This document shows, one piece after another, positions 11,781 through 20,949 of a stretch of DNA of 64,000 nt. The stretch is from contig JADLZK010007807.1 in NCBI GenBank assembly GCA_015847255.1, positions 124,001 to 188,000 of the forward strand, read 5' to 3'. Position numbers and translations under genes: made by a program. The notes below the pieces were generated by a model. The model ran no database searches, had not been told where the DNA came from, and worked only from the letters and a program-made list of their open reading frames with translations. The stretch comes from Hyparrhenia diplandra (taxonomy: Eukaryota > Streptophyta > Magnoliopsida > Poales > Poaceae). How positions within the stretch are numbered: position 1 is the first letter of the stretch; every line of letters starts with the position of its first letter.

Positions 11781-11884
11781 TTGCTGGTAGAGCTGATTGG
11801 ACGCACGAGGCACACCGGTTGGCCTGGGTGCATTCTATACAGTGAATGCACCCAGGTGTATTATATACATACACTATATATATA

Positions 11885-12224
11885 GAGTGAGTGTTTTATA
11901 CTCCCGGGAGTAGTTACTCCTATCTTTAAAAAACATATTGCGTATGTGTTTATACTAATTTAGCAGTTTGAGTATGTTTATGTACTTATATTAAGATACT
12001 TCAAATCTTACTACGCGAAAAAATTTCAAAGGAACCCATATTTTTTAATATTTACCAAAAATGCCACTACTCTAAGTATGTATGCATACTTAACATAAAT
12101 ATCACCCTAGATGGTCTAGTATGATTATATACTTCGTCTACATACACTTTATTCGGTCATATATGTCCTAAATCTAGAGATATACACATGGAAGTAACTA
12201 CTCCATCGGAGTAGAAAATCATTT

Positions 12225-12227
<3 letters not shown>
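11885..12227. mobile_element. Micron-like MITE in a (TA)n microsatellite
   Basis: A 343-bp AT-rich non-coding element with diverged terminal inverted repeats: left 'gtgttttatactcccgggagtagttactcc', right 'ggaagtaactactccatcggagtagaaaatcattt' in inverse. It is bounded on both sides directly by TA repeats, so no separate target duplication can be seen. Size and TA-microsatellite flanks fit the rice Micron family as described; I have not compared sequences. Confidence 0.65.

Positions 12228-12285
<58 letters not shown>
12228..12285. repeat. (TA)29 microsatellite
   Basis: An uninterrupted TA dinucleotide tract of about 58 bp. It separates the Micron-like MITE from the LTR that begins at 12286. 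Short reading frames of alternating Tyr-Ile across it are artefacts. Confidence 0.95.
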
Positions 12286-12289
<4 letters not shown>

Positions 12290-12754
12290 AGATTAGCTAG
12301 GGAATTCCAAACCAACAGGAATATGATACATGGAGATTTTTTATCCCGAGGTTCAATGAGTTGCCAACAACTTACTCTCCATTGAGGCAAGCCCAAGGTT
12401 ACCGGTGATCGTGTTGTTAGTGGTGACCACACAAGCTCAACCTCTCCACCAAAGGGAGTTGTAAGCAACTAGCAAGAAGGGAAGGGGAGAGATCGGAGCA
12501 GAAAACGATGAGCACGGGAAAGTAGTTCGGAGGAATATATTAATAATAATAAAGTTCGATGCAAAATTCTTGTTCGTCCTCTCCTTCCTCTCTTGGCTCT
12601 CATTTATACTCTCAGCTAGTTCAGCCAGACTAGGCCTGCATACTTCTGATTGGGCCGACGATCACGCTTGGGCCGGGCTGGAGATGGCGAGTCTGGAAGC
12701 AAGCCTTGCACTGATGCCGCCATACCGGGCACAGGTGGTAGCTGGGTCCTGACA
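12286..12754 (-). repeat. 3' LTR of decayed Ty3/gypsy element
   Basis: The 469-bp LTR has canonical TG...CA ends (plus-strand TGCCAG ... CTGACA) and, on the minus strand, starts TGTCAGGACCC immediately after the purine-rich GACCCGGGGAA (about 12755-12765), the polypurine tract. A TATAAAT box lies at 12602-12608 (minus). The left flank is pure TA repeat, so a target duplication cannot be read. No matching 5' LTR exists in the window. Confidence 0.8.
12602..12608 (-). promoter_or_regulatory. TATA box of gypsy LTR
   Basis: TATAAAT on the minus strand within the LTR, followed by a C/T-rich presumed R region; suitable for transcription of the minus-strand element. Confidence 0.5.
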
Positions 12755-12765
12755 TTCCCCGGGTC

Positions 12766-14186
12766 TTCAGAGTCGGCATGTCCCTAGGCCGGTGCACGAG
12801 GGAACTGCTAACGCAGCGCGGCGAGAGGTTCCCAGGTAGCAAGCACACGAGGCGAGTGCGACCACTGCACGAGTCCCTGCTCCACTAAGTGATCACCAAA
12901 GGACCATCGGCGCTGAAGAATGCGAACTGGAACCTGCAGCGATGCCAGACCAGAAGGTAACACAGGGGATACCTGTTGAGGACCTGGAGAGAGCTTGAGC
13001 TGCGACACATGGAAAACCGGATGAACAGCGGCACCGGATGGAAGCTCAAGTTTGTAAGCAACTGGACCGATCTTGGACAGGATCTTGTAAGGACCGAAGA
13101 ATTTGAACGCCAGTTTATTGCAAGAACGGCGAGCAATCGACGACTGCACATACGACTGGAGTTTTAAGTACACACGAGCACCAACTGGGAAAGAACGCTT
13201 GGAGCGGCCTTTGTCTGCTTGTTTCTTCATTCGAAGCTGAGCGCAGTTGAGATGCTGCTGGACAGCTGCCTGCATTAACTCACGATCTTACATCCAAGAC
13301 TGCAGATCCGGAAGAGGTGCCAGAGAGTCAACATCAATGCTGAAGTGGCGCGGTGGATTCCCGTAAAGAACCTCGAAGGGTGTCCGGCCAAGTGCAGAGT
13401 GAGTCGAGGCGTTGTACCAATACTCAGCTAATGACAACCAAGAGCTCCATTTGGACGGGCAGGCATGTGTAAAGTAGCGAAGGAACGTCTCCAGTACCTG
13501 ATTGACTCGTTCCGTTTGGCCATCGGACTATGGATGGTACGAAGAGCTGAGGCTGAGTGTGGTGCCAGACAACTTGAACAAGTATTTCCAAAGGTTACTC
13601 ATGAATATACGGTCCCTGTCCGATACGATCCTCTCGGGCATTCGATGGAGTCTGAAAATCTGATCGAAGAAGACCCGAGCCACCGTGGCAGCGGTAAATG
13701 GATGGCTAAGTGGAATGAAGTGAGCGTATTTAGAATACTTGTCCACGAAGACCAGAGTAGAGTTAGCAGTGCCTGAGAGGGGTAAACCTTCGATGAAATC
13801 CATGGTAACCAAAGCCCATGCGGAAGACGGAACCGGAAGAGGCTGGAGCAGCCCCTGGTACTTTGCACGGTCAAGCTTGGCCTGTAAACAGATTGTGCAT
13901 GACTGCACGAATTGCCATATATCTTTCTTCATACCAGTCCAATAGAACAGCCTCTTGATACGCTGATAAGTGACAGGCGCACCCGAATGACCGCCCACTG
14001 GCTCTGCATGAAATGCCTGAAGAACCAGTTATTGTATAGCCTTATTCGAACCGAGCCACATGCGACCCTTGTGGCGAATGACCCCTGATTGCAGAGTGAA
14101 AGAATCCCTAGATGAGGGTTGTGTAGCTAAGCGAGACAGTAGGGCCAGTGCTGCTGGGTCGGACTAATACCCGGCCACCACCTGGT
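12766..14186 (-). pseudogene. Ty3/gypsy integrase (3' half of pol), decayed
   Basis: Reading right to left: an HHCC-type zinc-binding region (LFYW ... CTIC near 13890), the integrase core with TMDFIEGL (first Asp, ~13800), SDRDRIF (second Asp, ~13615) and TERVNQ (Glu, ~13510), then the GPY-like module PFKFFGPYKIL-type sequence near 13080 and HPVFHVSQLK. A chromodomain-like tail (WEPLAAL) reaches the polypurine tract. The core is interrupted by at least one stop between SSYHP and the TERVN motif and another before the GPY segment, so no intact integrase could be made. The HPVFHVSQL plus chromodomain-like end points to a chromovirus lineage. The continuation upstream is cut off by CACTA-2. Confidence 0.85.
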
Positions 14187-14189
14187 CTA

Positions 14190-15459
14190 CACTAGTAACG
14201 AAATGATTTTGCGAGCACTTGCAAAATCTTTTCCGTGGCGGGCACTTTTTTTGCCCGTCACGGAAAATACCCCGCCACGTCCAGCTTTTTTTTTATGTGG
14301 CGGGCGTTTTTTTGCCCGTCACGGGAAAGATTTTTTTGCGTGGCGGGCACCTTAACGCGCCCGCCACGCAAAATATTTTCTTTTGCGTGGCGGGCGTGTT
14401 AAGGTGCCCGCCACGCAAAATAAATTTTGCGTGGCGGGCGTCCTAAAAGGCCCGCCACGTAAAATGGTCGAGGCCCAATAAGCCAGGCAAGCCCAAAGTC
14501 GGCTTCGAGTATAAATGAGAGAAGTTAGGGTTTATTCACTTCATTCTCTCCCTCTCCGCTCAGCTCCCCATCGCGCTCTCCCTCCTCCCCACCCTCACTT
14601 CCTCTCAGATCCCGCGTCCCCTCACCTCCCCTCCTCACTTCATCGGTTCCTTCAGTCCAGCGGCCATGGCGGGCGGCCAAGGCGGCCATGGCGGCCATGG
14701 CGAGCTCAAAGGCGCAGGGCGACCTAGGCGAGGCGGCCAAGGCGAAGTCGAGCTCGAGGCGGACCCCGGGCTCCAGGCGGACACCGGCGTCGGCGCGGCT
14801 CGAGGTGGACACCGACGGCGACGCAAGTTCCGTGGCGGCGCGGCCGGATCTCGTGAGGAGATCCACGGCGGCTCCTCGGCGCGGATCCGGCCCCCACCTC
14901 TTCTCCGGCGTGCGGATCCGCCCCCCCCTCCTCCGGCCGGCCGCGGCGTGGCGGGCGTCCTCGACGGCGATGGCCGGCGCTCCACCGTGGCGCTCCTTCC
15001 CCTCCTCCAACCGCCGGCGCTCCACCGTGGCGGGCGTCCTCGGACGACGGCGGCCGCGCGGATCCGCTCGGCGAGGCGGAAGCGGCGTCGGCGGCGGCTC
15101 CCTCCGCCGCCAGCAGCGTCCGCGGCGCGCGGTGCCAGATCCGGCGGCGGCGGCGCGACCCCTCTTCACCGGCGGCGGCGGCGGCGGCGTGGGGCGGCTT
15201 GCGGGCCTAGATGGGCTCGGCGGGCCCATGGATGGGCTCGGGCCTGTCTAGGGTTTCTTCTTTTTTTATTTTTACGAAAATGTTTTCCGTGGCGGCATCG
15301 TAGCACGCCCGCCACGGGGGGATTCATTAACCGTGACGGGCACTGTAGCCCGCCACGGATGCTGTATGATTAACCGTGACCTTTGTTTGCAGGCGGGCGC
15401 CTGCGCCCGCCACGCAAGTTCTTTTTTGCCCGCCACAAAAAAGTTTTTAGGTACTAGTG
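14190..15459. mobile_element. CACTA-2, non-autonomous, inside the gypsy pol
   Basis: Termini CACTAGTAACGAAA and, inverted, CACTAGTACCTAAA, with a perfect 3-bp target duplication CTA (14187-14189, 15460-15462). Subterminal regions carry many copies of GTGGCGGGC in both orientations. The 1270-bp element has a TATA box, a leader and a GC-rich core (14660-15240) with long low-complexity frames on both strands; none resembles a transposase. Removing the element rejoins the RNase H end and integrase start of the same pol gene, proving it inserted later than the retrotransposon. Confidence 0.95.
14510..14516 (+). promoter_or_regulatory. TATA box in CACTA-2
   Basis: TATAAAT in 'gcttcgagtataaatgagag', followed 8 nt later by TTAGGGTTT (inverse telo-box, 14525-14533) and a CT-rich leader. 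The arrangement parallels that of CACTA-1. Confidence 0.45.
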
Positions 15460-15462
15460 CTA

Positions 15463-17688
15463 GCCACTGATGCTGGATAGAAAACACAGCCACGAGCTGC
15501 TCGGGGTGATGTCGACGTGACAACGCATCGGCCGTAGCATTATCAGTGCCCTTTCTGTACAGAATCTTGTAGTGTAACCCGAGGAGTCTTAAGAAGACCT
15601 TCTGCTGCCAGGCTGTGTGCAAACGCGTTGCTCGTTGAGGTGTGTCAAACTCTGATGATCCGTATGGATGACGAACTCAGCTTGTAACAGGTAATGTCGC
15701 CAAGTGTCCACTGCCATTAGGATAGCAAGGTATTCCTTTTCATATACGGACAGTACTCTGTTTTGCGGGCTAAGAGGTTTACTGATGAAAGCCAATGGAC
15801 GGCCTCGCTGTAACAACACAGCACCAATGCCTGTCCCCGATGCATCAGTTTCAATGTGAAACGGAATTGCGAAGTCTGGCAATGCGAGGACTGGAGCCGA
15901 AGACAAGGCATACTTGAGCAATTGGAATGCTGTAGCATGTACTGATGTCCAAATGAACAGCTGATCCTTGCGCAGCAAATCTGTCAAAGGTTTAGCCATG
16001 ATGCCAAAATTCTTGACAAATTTTCGGTAATAGCCCGCAAGCCCAAGAAATCCTCGCAATTCCTTAACCGAGGTGGGAGTAGGCTAGTCCTGGATGGCTT
16101 GAACCTTCGAAGGATCAGTGGACAACCCATCTTTGCTCACCACGTGCCCCAAGTAAGAGATAGACTGGACTGTGAACTTGCATTTGGACAGCTTGAGTTT
16201 CCAACTATCAGCGCGCAACCAAGAGAAGACCTAAGCAAGATGGCAAACATGTTCCTCCCATGACTTACTGAACACAAGGATGTCATAAAAAAAACCAAGA
16301 TGAAACGCCGAAGTCCAGGTGCCAAGGTAACATTCATGGCACCTTGGAACGTGCCTGGGGCTCCTGTTAACCCAAACGCCATAACACAGAACTCATACAG
16401 CCCAACATGAGTCTGGAATGCGGTTTTGTACTCTTCACCTGCCTTGAGGAGAATCTGGTGGAACCCAACACGCAGATCTAATGTCGAAAACCAGCAAGCT
16501 CCAGATAACTCATCCATTAACTGATCGAATACTGGAACCGGGTACATGGACTTACGTGTGATAGCATTGAGTTGTCGAAAGTCAACACAGAAATGGTACG
16601 ATCCATCCTTCTTCTTGACCAGAAGCACCGGGGAGGAAAATGGACTTGAGCTGGGTCGAATCAAGCCTTGAGAAAGCATTTCCTGTACTTGCGGCTCAAT
16701 TTTGTCCTTGAACTTGGGTGGGTAGCAGTAGGGACGGATGAAAACCGGCTGTGCACCATCAATTAATGGAATCTCATGATCACATGCTCGAGAAGGAGGC
16801 AATGTGTTTGGAGTCTGAAATAGATCTTGAAACTGCCTCATCAAGTCTTGAATCGCCTCTGGTATGGCCTGCCCCGACTCTTCTGTGCTAGGCTCAGCTG
16901 CAGGCTCAATGTGAAAAAGCAATTGTCCAGGTGCCTCTACAAGCAGACCTTGTAGCAGCTTGTGACTGCCTTGATATGGCACTATCAACTGTTTAGAGCG
17001 CCAATCAATTTGCATTGGACTGTAATCTTCCAACCAATCCATCCCAAGTATCATATCAAAATTAGCCAGTGGCAACGTCCTCAAGTTAGAGACAAAAGTG
17101 CAACTATTGACTGTCCAAGGAACCTGATGCAACACCAGAGACCTCACCAAGTGTCCACCACCAGCAATCTGGAATTGGGAACGGCAGAAACTGCACTGAG
17201 CTGACTCACCAAAGCTTCATTAACGAACGAAGACAAACTGCCAGAATCAACAAGAATTTGGACTGGAATCTGTTGCAGCAAGTCTTCCAAACGAATTGTC
17301 CGAGCTACAGGAACACCTGACGATGCCGACTTGGACAGAGCTAATAGCAATTGTTCTGGTGGTGGCGAGGTCGGTGGAGAATCAGCCAAGGAATCAGTAG
17401 AAGAATAAGACTCCCAAAGTACATCCACAACTTGCAAGACCTCAGGGGAATAGCGATGATCGCGGCTCCACTTGGCTCCGCATTTGAAGCAGAGTCCAAA
17501 AGCACGGCGATAAGTCTTCAACGCCGCAAGCTTCGAATCAGTCGAGGAAGGCGCAGCTGTACCCACAGGTGCAGGAGGCAGTACAGCTTTGTCGTTGCGG
17601 CCCGGTGGTGGAGGAAGAGGCAATGGCACCCTCAGAGCCGCGGCCTGCTTGTACGGTGAAAACCAGTCACCACCTCGAGGATGTTTGG
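15463..17688 (-). pseudogene. Ty3/gypsy gag end-protease-RT-RNase H, decayed
   Basis: Reading right to left: a zinc-knuckle-like CFKCGAKWSRDHRY in which the last Cys reads Tyr (~17480), an aspartic protease with LVDSGSLSSFV (~17250), then reverse transcriptase (17150-16137) with CVDFRQLNAI and the palm segment FSTLDLRVGFHQI. The frame breaks at the YxDD box near 16290, where the shifted frame reads FFYDILVF, so the first catalytic Asp is also lost. RNase H follows (16059-15589) with ETDASGTGIGAV and YEKEYLAI, then TDNATADALSR (~15530). Upstream gag is missing: the sequence switches at 17689 to a satellite. Multiple shifts and stops make this an inactive relic. Confidence 0.9.
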
Positions 17689-18850
17689 GTGTAGAATTTG
17701 GAGCCCTCTTTCCAACGAGACCGACAACGCTTAATTCCGAGTCCGATGGACGAAGTTAGCCCCGTTCTACGAGACATGGTCACGTCTTTGAGACGTTACA
17801 GCCTTATGCTTTTTCCTATGACGTCCACGATAGTTAAGGACATTGCCAAGTCTGTTCTCATCATGAGAAAGACAACAGACTTCGAATCCTCTTCTTTTTC
17901 CGCACCTCTGGTCCCGAAGAAGCACTAGGGTCCGCGACCAAGAAATTTTCCTTCACGCGATTATAGCAAAACCTTTTCTAGACTGAGGCATGAGTTTTTT
18001 GTTGGGTCAAACAAATAGTACTTGCTCTATTCCATGATTTTTGCTTTCTAGGGTGTAGAATTTGGAGCCCTCTTCCAACGAGACCGACAACGCTTAATTC
18101 TGAGCCTGATGCATGAAGTTAGCCCCGTTCAACGAGACATGGTCACGTCTTTGAGATGTTATAGCCTTATGCTTTTTCCTGTGATGTCCATGATAGTTAA
18201 GGACATTGCCAAGTTTGTTCTCATCACAAGAAACACAACGGACTTTGAATCCTCTTCTTTTTCCACACCTCCAGTCCCGGAGAAGCACTAGGGCCACGGC
18301 AAAGAAATTTTCCTTCACGCGATTATAGCAAAGCCTTGTTTAGACTAAGGCATAAGGTTTTTATTGGGTTAAATAAATAGTACTTGCTCCATTCCATGAT
18401 TTTTGCTTCCTAGGCTGTAGAATTTAGAGCCCTCTTTCCAACGAGACCGACAGCGCTTAATTCCGAGTCCGATGGACGAAGTTAGCCTTGTTCTACGAGA
18501 CATGGTCACGTCTTCAAGATATTATAGCCTTATGCTTTTTCCTGTGACATCCACGACAATTAAGGACGTTGCCAAGTATGTTCTCATCACAGGAAACACA
18601 ACGGACTTTGAATCCTCTTCTTTTTCCACACCACCGGTCCCGGAGAAGCACTAGGGTCCGCGGCCAAGAAATTTTTCTTCACGCGATTATAGCAAAGCCT
18701 TGTTTAGACTAAGGCATGAGGTTTTTATTGGGTCAAATAAATAGTGCTTGCTCTATTCCATGATTTTTGCTTCCTAGAATGTAGAATTTCGAGCCCTCCT
18801 TCCAATGAGACCGACAACGCTTAATTCCGAGTCCGATGTTCGATGTTAGC
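17689..18850. repeat. 363-bp tandem satellite, 3.2 copies
   Basis: Copies start GTAGAATTTGGAGCCC at 17691, 18055, 18417 and 18781, giving periods of 364, 362 and 364 bp; the fourth copy is cut off near 18850. Copies are visibly very similar. The period is in the 350-370 bp range of several grass subtelomeric satellites, but I cannot match the sequence to one. Each full copy holds the same plus-strand open frame of about 60 codons (see findings). Confidence 0.92.
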
Positions 18851-19915
18851 CTAGAGAAGCATAAGGCTATAACAATAACTGTCTTGTTAGGTGGGAATCT
18901 AACCAATAAGTTCCCTTTCTCAAGCTCTCTTATCTTCCATGGCCAATATCTATCATAAATCATAGATAATTCCCCCTCCAACTCTGCTAGGCTGATCTCA
19001 CCAAATTTAATTCTAACCACACCACAGTGTTTCAAGTTTAACCATTGAGTTAGACTGAACATCTAGTATTTCCACTTCATAGAAGCCTAGGCCTTGGTTA
19101 GCACTACCCACATAAGCAACAAAAGGGTGATCACTATTCTAGGTAGGGCAACCATTCATTTGATGGCCCGCAATACCGCATATGAAACAGATCTTAGGCC
19201 TTGTACATTTCCCCACAAATGACCCGGTTTCCCGTAGTTACAGAAAGTCAACTTCCTATACCATGGATCAATGACAAATGGTGGGTTCTCCGTTGGCATA
19301 ATACCTTGGTTGTTCCTCTGTTGAGCCCCTCTCCTAGGTGAAGGTGGTGGCTGCTTCTGCCTGGGCAGTGGTTGATGCTGTTGAACCGGCCGCTGCCGCG
19401 GTGGAGCAGTGGATTCCACTAGGGTAGTGGTTGTTGACGAGGTGGTGGAGGCTGCTGCCAAGGCAGTGAAGGCTGTTGCTGCGGTGGTGGAGGAGGCCTC
19501 GGAGCACCGCGCTGGCCTAGTCCCTGCCATCCCGGGTACTGGGACTCCCGAGGTGAGTATGCCGCCTGGATCTTCTGATTGCGTTGTGGCCGTGGTTCTC
19601 GTGGCTCCAGTTGCCAGACCCAGCAACCTTCACCCTCATCGGATTCTTAAGCTCCTCGGAGTAGGTCTTCCTCGCTTCCCTTCGGCTCCAATTCTCCCTA
19701 AACCTGATCATCACTGGGGTGCTTGTGGAAATAGCCAACTTTGTTCGCCGGGAAGCAATCTGATGGGGAAAATCTCTTCTGCTCCACGAGGTCCTTCTGA
19801 ATCCAGACGAGATGAATGGAATTTGAACTGGAATTGGTGGAGGCTAGGACCTTAGACTTGGTCGGCGGCGGTGGAGAGTCGGTGGGCCATAGCAGGCCAA
19901 AAAAACTCGAAGACA
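18850..19915 (-). pseudogene. DUF4283/zinc-knuckle-like TE-derived protein, decayed
   Basis: On the minus strand, a low-complexity Gln/Pro/Thr-rich linker (19700-19290) leads to YRKLTFCNYGKPGHL, a CCHC-like knuckle in the pattern of 'CYNCGEPGH' proteins but missing one Cys. After a stop and shift comes WLNLKHCGVVRIKFGEIS...LAELEGELS..., which resembles the DUF4283-type domain of cereal zinc-knuckle proteins (19060-18860), ending WPWKIRELEKGNLLVRFPP. In the usual proteins these pieces are continuous; here frames change at least twice. It ends where the satellite begins. Family is moderately sure; it is non-functional. Confidence 0.6.
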
Positions 19916-20215
19916 AACTTGCCCTCTCCCACCGTGGGATCTGCCGAACTAGACCTAGCCTCAGAGGACGATCTTACCCTTGTCTTGCTGGCTGGTGGGC
20001 GCTCCCCTTACCCCTTCTGATGGGCGGCCTTGACGTGGGGTTGAGGGGTCAACTAGGGTGGGTGCGGCCATGGAGGTGGGTCAAGGTCATGGACCTGTCG
20101 AGATGTGGTAGACGACGAGGGAGCAATCCAATATCCATTTGTGACCAAAATTTTAAAATAAGACTCATCGACATTAATACTAAAGGACAACACTATATAC
20201 TTAGTTGTAATTGAT

Positions 20216-20584
20216 TGTGTAGTGTGTAGTGATTTGATTGCTCACCCATGGCAATAGGTCATGGTTTGATTTGAATCATTGAATATGAACATGTGTGATG
20301 TTTTCTTTCTAAAAGCTTGGAGTCTTGGTGTGACAATTCGGCACCTGCTAGGGAATGTGATTTTTATGTTTTTGTTATAGTTTGGTACTCCTTTTCTATT
20401 TTTTCATCATAGTCAATAGTTTTTCTTTATTTTGGAAAAAAATCTTGGAAATTAATTCTCCAGGGCACTTAACTTAAGAAAACCACACTTATAAATGTGT
20501 TATCTCTACAACCGGTGGTGCAGTAGAGGTTTTGAAAATAATATAGGCTAGCTATGACATAAACATCTGGAGACATGTAAATTC
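20216..20584. other. AT-rich gap
   Basis: No coding signal and no repeat recognised apart from poly-T runs near 20380-20450. It would be the 3' part of the proposed long intron. Confidence 0.4.
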
Positions 20585-20850
20585 TACTTTCTCCATTTCA
20601 AATTGTAAGTAATTCCAAGAATCTTAGAGAATCAAAGCATTTCAAGTTTTTGACCAAAATTATAGAGAAATCTACAAATATTTGTGACATCAATTAGGTA
20701 TATTATGAAAATATAATAATGAAGAATCTAATGATAATTAGTTGACATCATGAATGTTATTATTTTATCATATAAATTTGGTCAAACTTGAGAAGCCTTG
20801 ACTCTCCAAGATTCATGGAATAACTTATAATTTGGGAAGGAGGGACTAGT
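20585..20850. mobile_element. Stowaway (Tc1/mariner) MITE
   Basis: Left end TACTTTCTCCATTTCAAATTGTAAGT and right end ACTTATAATTTGGGAAGGAGGGACTAGTA are diverged copies of the CTCCCTCCGT-type Stowaway inverted repeats, with TA dinucleotides at both outer edges. The interior is AT-rich with the 'aagtttttgacc'/'ggtcaaactt' pair common in the family. About 265 bp, non-coding. Confidence 0.8.
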
Positions 20851-20949
20851 ATATAATAATAGAGGCTAGCTATGACATAAACAATATAGTATATGATACA
20901 TGAATGGTAGGCAGGGAAGGGATTTATATTCAACTGGTTTTTGTCACAG

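Larger units (their letters stand above)
5439..11862. mobile_element. TA-flanked repeat-array element (Micron-like insertion habit)
   Basis: A ~6.4 kb unit lies between (TA)n tracts at 5423-5438 and about 11862-11884. Its ends are related inverted repeats of about 38 bp: left 5450-5489 and right 11826-11862 in reverse complement, roughly 80% alike by eye. Each is itself palindromic: AATGCACCCGGGTGCATT at 5451-5468, and GGGTGCATTC / GAATGCACCC with an 8-nt loop at 11826-11853. GC-rich blocks lie just inside each end (5480-5660; 11040-11770) and arrays of short repeats fill the centre. No transposase is recognisable. Insertion in TA microsatellites is the habit described for rice Micron elements; the size and content here are unlike them. 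Confidence 0.5.
1018..20949 (+). other. Putative ~19.9 kb TE-filled intron
   Basis: Inference: the donor at 1018 (GTAAAC) and the acceptor ending at 20949 (TTGTCACAG) have matching phase and join a kinase C-lobe exon to an MSP exon, the order seen in cereal kinase-MSP proteins. Everything between is repetitive: Tourist and Stowaway MITEs, two CACTA elements, a Helitron, a TA-targeted array element, a decayed gypsy element and a satellite. Alternatively the two exons are fragments of different genes brought near each other. Confidence 0.4.

Noticed and set aside
12157..12468. Tyr-Ile repeat protein across the TA tract
   Set aside because: Pure artefact of (TA)n translation; same for frames over 24669-24722 and 28551-28597.
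14525..15373. Long frames of 187-235 codons on both strands in CACTA-2
   Set aside because: Low-complexity Arg/Pro/Gly products of GC-rich sequence on both strands; no domain, and similar frames arise in all GC-rich blocks of the window.
20941..20949. TTG at 20941 as a start codon
   Set aside because: TTGTCACAG is a good splice acceptor and TTG starts are not used in plant nuclear genes.
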